Source of the DNA: Thiosocius sp963753845
GTDB taxonomy: Bacteria; Pseudomonadota; Gammaproteobacteria; Chromatiales; Chromatiaceae
Assembly (NCBI GenBank): GCA_963753845.1
Contig: CAVWEI010000005.1
Coordinates: 62,001 to 126,000 of the forward strand
Direction: 5' to 3'
DNA: 64,000 nucleotides
Both the position numbers and the translations under genes were made by a program. The notes below the pieces were generated by a model. It was not told the origin of the DNA, ran no database searches, and was given only the letters and a program-made list of their open reading frames with translations. The first letter of the stretch is position 1, and the number at the start of each line of letters is the position of its first letter. Shown here one piece after another: positions 18,390 through 27,827 of this stretch.

Positions 18390-18716
18390 CTAGTGCGAAG
18401 ACGACAGTTTCAGTCCAAGAATCCCGACCACGATCAGCCCGACGAAAAAAAAGCGGGCGAAATTCGCTGCCTCGGAAAAGATCATGATGCCCAGCACAAA
18501 GGTCCCCACTGCGCCGATCCCTGTCCACACCGCATACGCCGTGCCCATCGGGATGGTGCGCTGGGCGATCAGCAACAGCGTGCCACTCGCGGCCATGCAA
18601 ACAATCGCAAAGACGATCCAACCGTAATGCGCACCCTGTTCGGTCCAGCCGAGCTTGAGGCCCACCGGCCAACCCCATTCAAATATTCCTGCGATGATCA
18701 GATATACCCAGGCCAC
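18390..18716 (-). CDS. sugE: SugE/Gdx-type small multidrug resistance exporter
   Basis: A four-helix membrane protein of 108 residues from the SMR family. The GTG at 18716 gives the family start MAWVYLIIAGIFEWGW with the essential membrane Glu13. A W-G-x-G-L-K-like turn, the AYAVWTGIGAVGT loop and an FxxRxFFVGLIVVGI final helix follow. The MAW start and spacing resemble the SugE/Gdx subgroup, whose studied members export guanidinium and small quaternary amines by proton exchange. The frame is open to 18920, but the extra residues are unlike the family. It follows the P450 locus on the same strand by 18 bases, though upstream in transcription, so the two might be co-transcribed. Confidence 0.85.
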   Translation of the reverse strand: MAWVYLIIAGIFEWGWPVGLKLGWTEQGAHYGWIVFAIVCMAASGTLLLIAQRTIPMGTAYAVWTGIGAVGTFVLGIMIFSEAANFARFFFVGLIVVGILGLKLSSSH

Positions 18717-18813
18717 AAGTCCGTCACTCACTGTCGGGAGAAACGTGGGGAGACCGTCTTCCGCCGAGGAGGTGGCCTGTCCACTTTTCACAGATACATC
18801 TGTCGCTTTGCAT

Positions 18814-19068
18814 TTATCGGCGCCGAAGAGCGCCGGCAATACCACCGACCACGAACCCGGCACGCGCGCCGCGGCCGCCGCCGATGATACCGCCGATGAC
18901 GGCGCCGCCAATCGCACCACCCAGGATTCCTGCCTGTGCCGGCGGTGCCGGAACCGTCAGCAGGTAGATCGGCGAGGGGCGTTCATGCAACCAGAGAAAG
19001 ACCTGCATCAGCGCGAGCATCAGGCTCGCGGCGGCACAACCGGACCAGGCGGCGGTCAGGATGCTCAT
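18814..19068 (-). CDS. Small glycine-zipper membrane protein
   Basis: This 84-residue frame begins with a hydrophobic segment (residues 8-26), then a short polar stretch. It ends in a Gly-rich hydrophobic region with regular G-x3-G spacing (GGAIGGAVIGG, GGIAGA), the glycine-zipper pattern of small membrane or outer-membrane-associated proteins. No strong ribosome binding site precedes the ATG at 19068. It lies just upstream of the SugE-type gene on the same strand. I do not recognise a family, and the reading rests on the composition of the zipper. Confidence 0.5.
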   Translation of the reverse strand: MSILTAAWSGCAAASLMLALMQVFLWLHERPSPIYLLTVPAPPAQAGILGGAIGGAVIGGIIGGGRGARAGFVVGGIAGALRRR

Positions 19069-19244
19069 ACGTCCGCACCCAAGCGCATCGCGGCCGACTT
19101 CAGCGGCCCCGGTTTCACAGAGCGGCCGTAAAACACTGGTCGGGTGGCCGGCTTAACGAACATGGCTAGGCTATTCCAGCACTTCGGATTGGCAAAGCCC
19201 GGTGATCCCGAGTACAGGGGCTGCATGTTGCCGCAAGATTTCAG

Positions 19245-19799
19245 CTACCGTACCGAGCGTTCCCCGCTGGCGGACGCCTTGCCGGATTGATCTTTCGTGG
19301 TGCTTGCCGGTGCGTCAAGCGACCCGCAGTCCTCGACCACCTGGCGTTTGGCCGCAGCGACCAGGTCCTGCATCTCCTCCGCACTCACCCTGTGGGTGGT
19401 GCCATCGGGATTGGCCACCAGACGGCGATTGGGCGGCACTGACTCAAGCTGTTGAAGTCGGCTGCGCGATGCTGCACAGGAGACCTGCTGGCGTTCCTTC
19501 TGCTCCGTCGCAGCGGCCCGCTCGTTCTCCTTCTGCTTGCGTTCGGCGGCCATCTGGTCGGCCTTCTGGTTAATCCGCTGCACCTCCGCCTGCGCCTTCT
19601 CCGCGTCGGTTTGCGGCGATTTGGGCAACTCGATCACCTCTTCCACAGTGCCGGTTGTCGGAGGCTTATCCGATGCTGCCGCCTGCCCCGATTCGTCGAC
19701 CGAGATGTATGCCTTGTCCGCCGCGATCGCGCCGGCCGACGCGAACAACGCTGCCAGCAGGACGATCCATTTTGTCTTCACTTCGATTAAATGCCGCAT
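19245..19799 (-). CDS. Secreted hypothetical protein, coiled-coil centre
   Basis: The product is a 184-residue protein with a signal peptide (cleavage after AIA, about residue 26). The first mature residues (ADKAYISVDESG) resemble the DUF4124 start found in many small exported proteobacterial proteins. The middle (about 66-105) is a charged Gln/Glu/Lys/Ala-rich helix, likely coiled coil. The second half has two Cys residues that could form a disulfide (near VSCAAS and VEDCGS). The ATG at 19799 was chosen over an upstream in-frame Met at 19880 because GGAAGG lies directly before it and the signal peptide then starts correctly. The function is unknown. Confidence 0.7.
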   Translation of the reverse strand: MRHLIEVKTKWIVLLAALFASAGAIAADKAYISVDESGQAAASDKPPTTGTVEEVIELPKSPQTDAEKAQAEVQRINQKADQMAAERKQKENERAAATEQKERQQVSCAASRSRLQQLESVPPNRRLVANPDGTTHRVSAEEMQDLVAAAKRQVVEDCGSLDAPASTTKDQSGKASASGERSVR

Positions 19800-20024
19800 A
19801 GCCCTTCCATCCGAGATCCGTACAAATGACCCAAGGTGAAACGATCCACCCCTTTTTCTTAGGGTAGCATCAATGCCCATATTCGATCTCCGATGACCTC
19901 AGTCGTTCCCGGAAGCCGGCCGCGAGGAGGCGATTGAGTTGGAGGAAAAGGCAATTCATACTTCTATACTTGGCTTGGGCGTCGTAGATGTTTCCCCAGA
20001 GGCATTCGAAAAGATGGAGCCATC

Positions 20025-20447
20025 ATGGAACTGATCAGACTGGAAGATTCAATGAGGCTGAATATTCCGGAAATCGACTCGCAGCATGAGACATTGATTG
20101 GCCTAATCAACGCGCTTCACCAAAGCATGCTGCAACAGGCAGACAGAGCGGCCCTGGGTGGACTCCTGGCGCAGCTGTTGGCACACACGCAGAGCCACTT
20201 TTCCTATGAAGAGCAGTTGATGTCGCAGCACGGCTATCCGGCGTACGAGGTGCACAAGTCCGAGCATGCCAGGCTCATTCAACATCTTTTGGACCTCATA
20301 GGGCGGTTTCAAAACGGCGATCTGCTGATGTCCTTCGCCGTCGTGATCGAGCTCAAGGGCTGGGCTACCATTCACATCGAAAAGTCTGACAAGTTGCTGG
20401 GGGCATTTCTCAAGGACCAGCCCGGGGTCGATACCGCATCCAACTAG
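20025..20447 (+). CDS. Bacteriohemerythrin
   Basis: The product is a 140-residue four-helix protein with the complete set of non-heme diiron ligands: His21, His58 and Glu62 in HFSYEE, His77 and His81 in HKSEH, and His117 with Asp122 in HIEKSD. Bacteriohemerythrins bind O2 reversibly and are proposed to store or deliver oxygen to respiratory or monooxygenase enzymes, or to sense it. This is a stand-alone single-domain form without a fused signalling module. The start at 20025 is preceded by a weak GGAG. A large inverted repeat lies 50 bases after the stop and may end the transcript. Confidence 0.92.
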   Translation: MELIRLEDSMRLNIPEIDSQHETLIGLINALHQSMLQQADRAALGGLLAQLLAHTQSHFSYEEQLMSQHGYPAYEVHKSEHARLIQHLLDLIGRFQNGDLLMSFAVVIELKGWATIHIEKSDKLLGAFLKDQPGVDTASN

Positions 20448-20496
20448 CCCGCTCCCGTGTCAGGCCGACATATCGATGTTCATGAATCGTTTTCGG

Positions 20497-20550
20497 GTAT
20501 CCGCCAGATGCAAATTCGGGCTGGCCTGCAAGTTGCATTAAGGCGGATAC
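20497..20550. repeat. Two-step inverted repeat (long hairpin)
   Basis: GTATCCGCC at 20497-20505 pairs perfectly with GGCGGATAC at 20542-20550. Inside it, ATGCAA at 20508-20513 pairs with TTGCAT at 20533-20538, leaving 19 bases in the loop. There is no T-tract after it, so it is not a textbook terminator. It could be a transcript-end stabiliser, a protein-binding palindrome or a copy of a dispersed repeat; only one copy was noticed in this window. Confidence 0.7.
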
Positions 20551-20679
20551 GAATATTGAGGTTCGTGGTGTCGCTAGGGGATATTGGTTAGCTTTCGACC
20601 TTTGTTTTCAACGTTGCAGTTTGTCCTGTTCGGGCTCAGGCCGCACTGGACTTCGCATTTGAGCCGATCCCTCTCAAAC

Positions 20680-20701
20680 CATAGCTACGGCTATGCTTTT
20701 T
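20680..20701 (+). terminator. Candidate intrinsic terminator
   Basis: CATAGC, a TACG tetraloop and GCTATG form a 6-bp stem at 20680-20695, followed by C and five T residues. A second small hairpin (TTTGAG / CTCAAA, 20658-20678) stands just before it. It lies about 230 bases after the hemerythrin stop. Confidence 0.45.
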
Positions 20702-20777
20702 CGACCGATCAGCTCAACTGCTTTGCCCATCACGCCCTGATTCCCGAACCCTTCATGCAATTTGCAGGCTGGCAGTC

Positions 20778-21334
20778 TTGTTGTTCTGGTCGCAGTGGCT
20801 TCCCGCCGCTGACCGGATTCCTCTCGAGTCCGTGGTGATATTCAACACCTCGTGCGCGCGTTGTCACGAAGGGGAATGCAGCCACGGGCTGAGTTTCCGT
20901 CTGCCGGAAGATGCCGCAGACGGTATGGCGGCGAGCTGTCCAGGGGCGCCGTCAGGCAACTGGCCGAGTTGCTGCGCTACATGAAGGATGACTGTGGTTT
21001 CTACCCCTTTTCTCACGCACTTGTTCGGGACCGGGTGTGGGATGGTACTCTGCTCAAAATCCTTCGGTCTCCTTCGGGTCAGGCCTATTTTCTGCGGCTC
21101 GGGTTCCTGCAGGCCGGCCTGTACCTACTGCTGCTCGAGGGGATCGACGATGGTTGTGGTTTGACCGTGGAAGTCATCTACAGCGACTTCGACTTCGTGG
21201 ACCACGAAAGGTTGAGAGACGAGGGCGGGGCACAGCGCATGGTGTTGGGAATCGAGGAGGCATCTGCCTATTTCCTGCGGATATACGCACAGCGGCTTGT
21301 TTCGATCACACGGCTGGAGATCGTGATTGAGTGA
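20778..21334 (+). pseudogene. CxxCH heme-type protein, frameshifted
   Basis: Two overlapping frames appear to form one gene. The upstream frame encodes PLESVVIFNTSCARCHEG, with a CxxCH heme-attachment motif, and continues as LSFRLPEDAADG to about 20928. The downstream frame takes over with RRYGGELSRGAVRQLAELLRYMKDDCGFYPFS and runs to the stop at 21334, adding about 115 residues. The sense of the text continues only if the frame changes near 20925-20935. The fused product would be a c-type cytochrome domain followed by an unassigned domain (YFLRLGFLQAGLYLLLLEG, IYSDFDFVDHERLRDEGG). No signal peptide is clear at the start, so the 5' end is uncertain. The stop overlaps the GTG of the next gene by three bases, implying translational coupling. 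Confidence 0.6.
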
Positions 21335-21771
21335 ATAGACGGGTTTTGCAAACAACCAGCTCCAAGGGCTTCGCTATCGACGCACCCTTCATGGCCGCGC
21401 TTGTCTGGATCTTTCTGTTACCGGGAATGCCCGTGCATGCCGACGAGGCGGCTGCCGGTATGTCGCAACTCATGCAACTCAACCGTTCCAGTCAGCAGCA
21501 GCTCAAGACTATTCAGGATTCCCCGGGCCGGGTTGATGCCGCGCAGCGGGAATCCGGCGCCGATCAGCTCGATCGCCAACAGGTCGTCGAGCAGCAGATG
21601 CTCCAGGAAAGGCAGCGACGGGAACTGCTGATGCAGAACCAGCGCGCCCGTACAGGGGCCGATACTGGATTGCCGCCGGGGCCGCAGTCAATTCAACAAC
21701 AGCAGTTTCGCCGCCAGCAACAGAATCAATTGAACAGGTTCAGGATCCAGCAGGGCAGCAGGTACCGCTGA
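21331..21771 (+). CDS. Gln-rich exported hypothetical protein
   Basis: This 146-residue frame begins with GTG inside the stop of the CxxCH gene, a typical coupled start. An N-terminal hydrophobic segment (about residues 19-35, ending in VHA) looks like a signal peptide. The mature part is strikingly rich in Gln, Arg and Asn, with long QQ runs, and is probably a helical or disordered scaffold. No family is recognised. The coupling suggests that it works with the heme protein upstream, possibly as an accessory or envelope-binding component. That is inference from position only. Confidence 0.6.
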   Translation: MNRRVLQTTSSKGFAIDAPFMAALVWIFLLPGMPVHADEAAAGMSQLMQLNRSSQQQLKTIQDSPGRVDAAQRESGADQLDRQQVVEQQMLQERQRRELLMQNQRARTGADTGLPPGPQSIQQQQFRRQQQNQLNRFRIQQGSRYR

Positions 21772-21830
21772 TGCCGGCGAACCGCAGTATATCTCTTGCC
21801 GGTTTCCGGTGACATGGTGGGCAGGATGGG

Positions 21831-22427
21831 TCAGAGTATTCCGTTGCGCGCAATGGAGCGTACAAGCTGACTGGCATTTTCCAGCTGCCGGACGCGTTTC
21901 CACAGCCTATCGGGGGCGTCTGCGTAGATGGCGAGCAGTTCATCGGCGGCGACCCAGACCAGTTCACGCCGCTTTTTGAAGCGACCGGTCCCGTCTGACT
22001 CCCACTCGCGGTTCAGGGGCCCGATGTCGCGATACGGAAATTCAATGAAGAAGGTCTTCCATAATTTGGGTCGGAGAGAGGTTCCCGGCGCGCGCCTGCA
22101 CCACGAATCGGGGCTGGCGCGCAGTGTGTTGTCGAACAGGGCCTCGACGACCGGTGTCTGATCGCGCACTGTTTCGACGCTGCGGCGCCCCGTCGTGACG
22201 TCTTCGCAGAAATACAGGGTTTCTGTTTCTTCGATGAATTCGCGCACGGCGGCCTGCCTGAAGTCTTCATCGGGTCCGACGCCACCACCGAAGTCGATGA
22301 GATAGCCGGTCTTGCGGCCACTGAACGTGGTTTGGAACAGAAAATGGACCCCGTCTCCACGTGCAGCATAGGGTATGACGCCTGCGCCCCTCTTCTGTTT
22401 CCGTGTCTCTGCAACTGATGTGGGCAT
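21831..22427 (-). CDS. Nudix hydrolase family protein
   Basis: The product is a 198-residue soluble protein with a Nudix box: Gly48, Glu54 and Arg62-Glu63 followed by Glu66-Glu67, within GGGVGPDEDFRQAAVREF. The Gly normally found near the end of the box is replaced by Glu69. The catalytic Glu residues that bind Mg2+ are present, so pyrophosphohydrolase activity is plausible. The middle holds a longer insertion with Trp and Arg-rich segments than the smallest Nudix proteins, and the substrate cannot be named. It is transcribed opposite to its neighbours and appears monocistronic. Confidence 0.8.
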   Translation of the reverse strand: MPTSVAETRKQKRGAGVIPYAARGDGVHFLFQTTFSGRKTGYLIDFGGGVGPDEDFRQAAVREFIEETETLYFCEDVTTGRRSVETVRDQTPVVEALFDNTLRASPDSWCRRAPGTSLRPKLWKTFFIEFPYRDIGPLNREWESDGTGRFKKRRELVWVAADELLAIYADAPDRLWKRVRQLENASQLVRSIARNGIL

Positions 22428-22582
22428 CGTTCTCAGGCCGGCCTGTGCTGAACGCAGGACTGGAATTATAGATCAGGCGCTTGGCGCCATCTTTTGGCGC
22501 TTGCCGGCTGCTGCTGGTTGACGGTGATGGGCCCGATTTGGCAAGTTACCTGTTTACCCTGGCAGGTCCCGCCTTGGCCCCT

Positions 22583-23488
22583 TTGAGCACTTATTTTTTT
22601 CTTGCCATGGCGGCCGTGTTCTGGGGCGGCACCTTCGTCGCGGGGCGTCACCTGGCGTCCCTCATCGATCCTTATGGCGCGGGCTTTCTGCGGTTCCTGA
22701 TTGCCTCGATCCTGCTGCTGGCCTGGCTTTACTGGCAGCTCGGACGTTTTCCTGCGGTGAACAGGCGCCAGCTGCTCGCGGTCATCCTGCTTGGGGCGAG
22801 CGGGGTAATGGCCTACAACCTGCTGTTCTTTGCCGGTCTGCAGAGCGTCGAGGCGGGGCGTGCCTCGCTGATCATTGCCGCGAACCCGGTGCTCATCGCC
22901 CTGGCCTCTGCCTGGCTGTTCCATGAGCCGCTGGGGCCGCTCAGGGGTCTGGGTATTGTGCTTTCCGTATGCGGCGCGATGGTGGTGATCGGGCGGGGCG
23001 ATCTTGTCGGCCTGCTGGGCCGTGGCGTAGGCAGTGGCGAGTTGATGCTGCTTGGCTGCGTAGTCAGCTGGGTGGCCTACACCCTGATCGGCAAAAGGAT
23101 TCTGCGCGGCATGTCACCGCTGCTGGCGGTCAGCTATTCGAGTGTGGCAGGCACCCTGATGTTGGCCGTCGTGACGCTGTGGAAGGGCGGGATCACTGCG
23201 GCTGCATTGGGCAATGTCCATGTCTGGCTGAACGTCGCTTATCTGGCTGTGTTCGGTACGGTATTGGCGTTCGTCTGGTTTTACAAAGGCGTACACGAGC
23301 TGGGCGCGGCGCGCGCCGGGCAGTTCATCAATCTGGTGCCCATCAGCGGTGTCTGCCTGGGTGCCTGGCTGCTGGGCGAGCCGGTGACCTGGTCGCTGCT
23401 GGTGGGCGGCGTGCTGGTGTTGCTGGGCCTGTGGTTGACCAATCGTCGGCCGGCCGTGGCGGGCGCACGAGGCGATGCAGGTGTCTGA
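22583..23488 (+). CDS. EamA/DMT family transporter
   Basis: The product is a membrane protein of about 301 residues with ten hydrophobic segments in two repeated EamA halves. Signatures are FWGGTFVAGR at the first helix, LLFFAGLQSVEAGRASLI near the end of the first half and GTVLAFVWFYKGV plus NLVPISGVCLGAWLLGEP in the second. DMT proteins export metabolites such as amino acids or small organics; the substrate is unknown. A TTG at 22583 was chosen because it gives STYFFLAMAAVFWGG, a complete first helix. The next ATG at 22607 would truncate that helix, and the frame further upstream has no family similarity. The start remains uncertain. Confidence 0.82.
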   Translation: MSTYFFLAMAAVFWGGTFVAGRHLASLIDPYGAGFLRFLIASILLLAWLYWQLGRFPAVNRRQLLAVILLGASGVMAYNLLFFAGLQSVEAGRASLIIAANPVLIALASAWLFHEPLGPLRGLGIVLSVCGAMVVIGRGDLVGLLGRGVGSGELMLLGCVVSWVAYTLIGKRILRGMSPLLAVSYSSVAGTLMLAVVTLWKGGITAAALGNVHVWLNVAYLAVFGTVLAFVWFYKGVHELGAARAGQFINLVPISGVCLGAWLLGEPVTWSLLVGGVLVLLGLWLTNRRPAVAGARGDAGV

Positions 23489-23527
23489 AACCGAAGGGGA
23501 TCATGCGCTGGGATTGAATCGATATAC

Positions 23528-24652
23528 TCATTGGGCATAGCCGCTCAGCTCCAGGTAACCGACCCCGGTGTGACTGCCGCTCACGTCCACCGCACCTTCC
23601 CAGTACCTGACCGTCAAGGGCATCTCCTGGTTGTCGAAGGCCGCCTCTACCTGCAGATCCAGGTTGAGATCGGGCGCCTGCAGGCGCCAGGCGACTGGGT
23701 AGCTCGCCCCTTGCGCCGACTGCCAGTATCGGGTCGGGTTCAGGTCGACCTGGTCGAGCGAGAGGGGTATCACGCCACCATCCTTGTCGACCAGGACCCC
23801 GGCACTGAACGGTTGCGCCAATCCCTGCCGGTCGCGCATGCGGTAGAACATCAGGTCGCGCCCGTCGTCGAACTGCAGTGCAAACCAGTCCCAGCCCGCC
23901 TGATCCGCGGCCAGCGCGGAGCTTGACCATTCGCGGTCGAACCACGAGTTACCTGTTACCTCGAAGCGCTCGCCACCGAAGTGGATCTCGCCGCGTGTCG
24001 GCAGACGGCTGTACGAGTAGTAATACGAGGCGTTACCCGACGCGGCTCCCTTGCGCGATAGCCCCCGGTCGCCCTGCAGCACCATCGGCCGGTTGCCGGA
24101 CTGCAGCGTCAGGGTGATACCGAAGTCCGTGGTAGTGGCAGCCACCTTCAGGGGGAAAAGTCCTTCCGGGCCACCGCTAATCGACCAGGGCCCCAGCCAC
24201 ACATGCAATGGCGGGGCTTTCCCCCCGGCAAGGCCGGCGGCGGCCCGGGCGAAACGCTCCGTGCTGTAGTGCCGGCGGTTTGCGATATCGCTCACCGCGA
24301 GATGGCCCATATAGACCTGGTTGGCGCGCCAGTCGGAGTCGGCGACCGGCTGGCCGGGTTCCAGGCCGACACGGAACAGCGTGAATTGGTAACCGAAGCG
24401 TCTGCCATCGGCACCGTACAGGTTGCCCGTGAAATACCACCACTCGGTCGCGAACCCGGGATGTGCCCCGTGGTCACGCGGGAATTCGAATGCACGTGGC
24501 TCGAGGGCGCGTTCGAATCCAGGGTCGGGTGGCGCACCCATCCGTTGATCGACACGGATCGAGTCTGCTTCCGGGTTTGCCAGGCGCTCGGGGCTGTCGC
24601 ATCCGGCCGCGAACGTCACAAGGAGCAGCATGATGATGCGTAGCATGCTCAA
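23528..24652 (-). CDS. Lipocalin-like (AttH/CrtC-type) lipoprotein
   Basis: The product is a 374-residue protein with a lipobox ending at Cys18 (TFAAGC), so it should be a periplasmic lipoprotein. The body matches the AttH / carotenoid 1,2-hydratase (CrtC) group: EWWYFTGNL near the start, RFGYQFTLFR, GNSWFDREWSSS and WDWFALQFDDGRDLMFYRMR. CrtC enzymes hydrate carotenoids, but many family members sit next to ABC transporters and have no shown enzymatic role. Here the gene overlaps the FtsX-type permease by four bases in one operon with its ATPase, so an accessory role in that transport system is the better reading. No carotenoid genes are present nearby. Confidence 0.8.
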   Translation of the reverse strand: MSMLRIIMLLLVTFAAGCDSPERLANPEADSIRVDQRMGAPPDPGFERALEPRAFEFPRDHGAHPGFATEWWYFTGNLYGADGRRFGYQFTLFRVGLEPGQPVADSDWRANQVYMGHLAVSDIANRRHYSTERFARAAAGLAGGKAPPLHVWLGPWSISGGPEGLFPLKVAATTTDFGITLTLQSGNRPMVLQGDRGLSRKGAASGNASYYYSYSRLPTRGEIHFGGERFEVTGNSWFDREWSSSALAADQAGWDWFALQFDDGRDLMFYRMRDRQGLAQPFSAGVLVDKDGGVIPLSLDQVDLNPTRYWQSAQGASYPVAWRLQAPDLNLDLQVEAAFDNQEMPLTVRYWEGAVDVSGSHTGVGYLELSGYAQ

Positions 24653-27156
24653 TCTTCCCTGAGCTGCGGGGCCGGGTTATGGCGCGCGGAACGCCAGGCT
24701 GGATAAAGGCTCGCCAGGAATGCCGCGCTCAGGCCGGTGAATACCGTCCAGATCAGGGGTGAGGCGCCGACGAGGAAGGGCATGCTCCAGCCGAAGGCGC
24801 GCAGCTGGATCGCAGCGGTCAACACCCAGGCCAGCGCAAGTCCGGTCGGCAGTGCAAGCAGCGCGGCGAGCAGCCCGAGCGCTACCGATTCAATCACGAT
24901 CAGTCCGCTGACCTGCGCGCGGGTAAGTCCCAGGGTACGCAGAATAGCGTACTCCTTGCGGCGTTCCAGCTGCAGCGCCATCAAGGCGCTCAGTACCCCG
25001 ATGAAGGCCACCATTACCGACAGCAGGCGCAGTACCTCGGTGATACGGAAGGTGCGCTCGAACACCGCCATCGACTCGTCGTAGATCTCGCGCGCGGCGG
25101 TGAAGACCAACTCGTATTCGCCGGAGAAGCGATCGCTCGCAGCGCCGAGCAGTGCCAAGGCATCACCATTTTCAGCAAACAGGGCGAGGGTGTCGGTGTG
25201 TTGGTCGTGCCAGTGATCCCGGTAGTGTCGCTGATCGATGAATACGCGCCCGTGCTCACTGGCAAAGTCGCGGAACACCGCGGCGATGCGAAATGCCAGT
25301 TCGCCGCCGGCCGTGGGCAGTGTCAGGGTGTCGCCGGGCGAGAGATCGAGCCGGTGCGCCAGTGGTTCGGAGATCAGCAGTTCGCCGAGTTCGAATTCCA
25401 CCCAGGGGTCGATACTTCCCGTGGCGATGAACTGGAAACCCGCGCGCGACGGCGCGGCCAACTGTGCGGCGACCAGGATGATGCGGTTGTCGTCTGTCTG
25501 CAGTTCGCGCTTGCGGTAGCTGCTGTAGGCACCGACCTGCCACAGGAGGGGTGCCTGCGCCGCGACCCTGTCGGGGAGGGTCGCGCCGTCCTCAAACCCC
25601 TCTGCTGCGATGTAGAGGTCAGCGCTCAACACATCCTGCAGCCAGTCACTGACTGCACCGCGCATACTGTCGACCATCACCGCGACGCCGACGCTCGCGG
25701 CCAGTGCGACCATCAGTGCGGCCGCCGCGGTGCTCAGGCGCGAGAGGTGGCGGTCGAGGTCGCGGACCGCGATCTGCCAGATGCCCCGCAGCGGTATCCG
25801 GGTCAGCAGACGGTACGCCAGCTGGAGCGCGAATGGCGTGACAAGCGCGGCGCCCAGCAGCAGGATGAACAGGCCGGCAAATCCGGGCACCACCCCTCCT
25901 GGGAGGATCCTGACAACCAGGAACCCGGTGAATATCAGCAGGGCACCGAGCGCGGCCAGCAACGGCAGCTGGTTGCGCGCGGTCTCTTCCAAGGCAGCGC
26001 GCGACAGGGTCGTCAATGCGGGTGTGGCGGCCGCCTGCCGTGCCGGCAGCCAGGCGGCGACCAATGTGCCCCCCAGACCCAGGGTCCAGGCCTTGATCAG
26101 CGAGCGCCAACTCAGGGTCATTGCATCGGCCGTGACCTCGTAATACAGCTCGCTGACCGTGGCGGCGACGATCTGCGTCAGGCCCTGGCCGAGCCAGACC
26201 CCTGCCAGGGTACCGAGAACCGTACCCACGATGCCGAGCATCAGGGCCTCTATCAGTACGAGTCTGGCCAGTTCCTCCCGGCGAACCCCGAGGGCCCGCA
26301 AACGGCCGATCAGGTTGCGTCGTTGCACGATCGAAAAACTGATCGCATTGAAGATCAGGAACATCCCGACCATCAGGGCCAGCAGGCTCATGGCGGTAAG
26401 GTTGAGTTCGAATGCAGCCGACAGGCCCGCGGAATTGCGATTTTGCTGAGCGATGTCCAGCAATCTCGTGGACCCGGGCAGGCGCTCCTCCAGCCAGGGC
26501 CTGCTGTGCTCGTCCAGGATGACGTCGATATGACTGAGGCCACCCTGCAGGCCGGTAATCGCCTGCGCGGTCGCGATGTCGACGACGATCAGGTTGCGGC
26601 TGGCGAGGCTGGTGTCATCGCTGACCGCCAGGACCTGCAGCGGATATGGCCTGCCCTGATAGGTCAGCGCCAGCGCGCTGCCGGGAGCCACCCCGAGAGC
26701 CTCGGCGGCCGATGCGCTGAGCGCGGCCGCATCGGGCCGTGACAGCCATTCGCCAACCGAGGCCTCGCCCTGGATCAGGCCCGGTAGCCGCTCACGAAAG
26801 GGACCCTCGGCGAACAGATCGAGGCCGATCAGTTGCAGACGGCCCTTGTGGCCGGCAATGCGCACCCGGGCGCTGATGACAGGTGCGATTGGAGGATGTC
26901 CGGGTGTGGTGGCCAGCCGGGCATACAGCTCGTCCGGGACCTCGCCGCCGGCGCCGACGACGCGATGGGTGGCCGCACCCTGCAGCTGCCGGGAAGACAA
27001 GGCGAACGAGGCCTCGGCGGCACCATTGGCCAGATCGACTGCGAGCACCACGGCCACGCCCATCACGATCCCGGTCAGCGCCAGCAGGGTCTGCCAGCGA
27101 TGGCGCAGCTGATAGCGCAGGCCCGCGCGCAGCAACAAGGGCGAGACGACTTGCAT
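24649..27156 (-). CDS. ABC transporter permease, two FtsX domains
   Basis: An 835-residue inner-membrane permease of the MacB/FtsX type. An N-terminal helix (LLALTGIVMGVAVVLAVDLANG) is followed by a periplasmic domain, three helices near residues 250-380, a central pair of helices near 400-440, then a second helix-periplasmic-three helix set ending in LYPAWRSARHNPAPQLRED. The duplicated FtsX architecture is typical of permeases encoded with a LolD-like ATPase and an AttH-like lipoprotein. Such type VII ABC systems usually act in lipoprotein handling, efflux or mechanotransmission and not in classical uptake. It is two bases from the ATPase upstream and overlaps the lipoprotein gene downstream. 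The cargo is not predictable. Confidence 0.88.
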   Translation of the reverse strand: MQVVSPLLLRAGLRYQLRHRWQTLLALTGIVMGVAVVLAVDLANGAAEASFALSSRQLQGAATHRVVGAGGEVPDELYARLATTPGHPPIAPVISARVRIAGHKGRLQLIGLDLFAEGPFRERLPGLIQGEASVGEWLSRPDAAALSASAAEALGVAPGSALALTYQGRPYPLQVLAVSDDTSLASRNLIVVDIATAQAITGLQGGLSHIDVILDEHSRPWLEERLPGSTRLLDIAQQNRNSAGLSAAFELNLTAMSLLALMVGMFLIFNAISFSIVQRRNLIGRLRALGVRREELARLVLIEALMLGIVGTVLGTLAGVWLGQGLTQIVAATVSELYYEVTADAMTLSWRSLIKAWTLGLGGTLVAAWLPARQAAATPALTTLSRAALEETARNQLPLLAALGALLIFTGFLVVRILPGGVVPGFAGLFILLLGAALVTPFALQLAYRLLTRIPLRGIWQIAVRDLDRHLSRLSTAAAALMVALAASVGVAVMVDSMRGAVSDWLQDVLSADLYIAAEGFEDGATLPDRVAAQAPLLWQVGAYSSYRKRELQTDDNRIILVAAQLAAPSRAGFQFIATGSIDPWVEFELGELLISEPLAHRLDLSPGDTLTLPTAGGELAFRIAAVFRDFASEHGRVFIDQRHYRDHWHDQHTDTLALFAENGDALALLGAASDRFSGEYELVFTAAREIYDESMAVFERTFRITEVLRLLSVMVAFIGVLSALMALQLERRKEYAILRTLGLTRAQVSGLIVIESVALGLLAALLALPTGLALAWVLTAAIQLRAFGWSMPFLVGASPLIWTVFTGLSAAFLASLYPAWRSARHNPAPQLRED

Positions 27157-27158
27157 CC

Positions 27159-27827
<669 letters not shown>

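Larger units (their letters stand above)
20448..20777. other. Gene-poor gap with two hairpin systems
   Basis: This 330-base stretch between the hemerythrin and the broken CxxCH gene has lower GC than its surroundings. It holds the 54-base two-step inverted repeat at 20497-20550 and a pair of adjacent short hairpins at 20658-20701. I found no convincing coding frame. Confidence 0.5.

Noticed and set aside
20584..20838. 84-codon plus-strand frame
   Set aside because: It runs through the hairpin cluster and has no motif or ribosome binding site; treated as non-coding.
25198..26742. 514-codon plus-strand frame
   Set aside because: Antisense to the FtsX-type permease; Gln/Asp-rich composition and no signal or motif.
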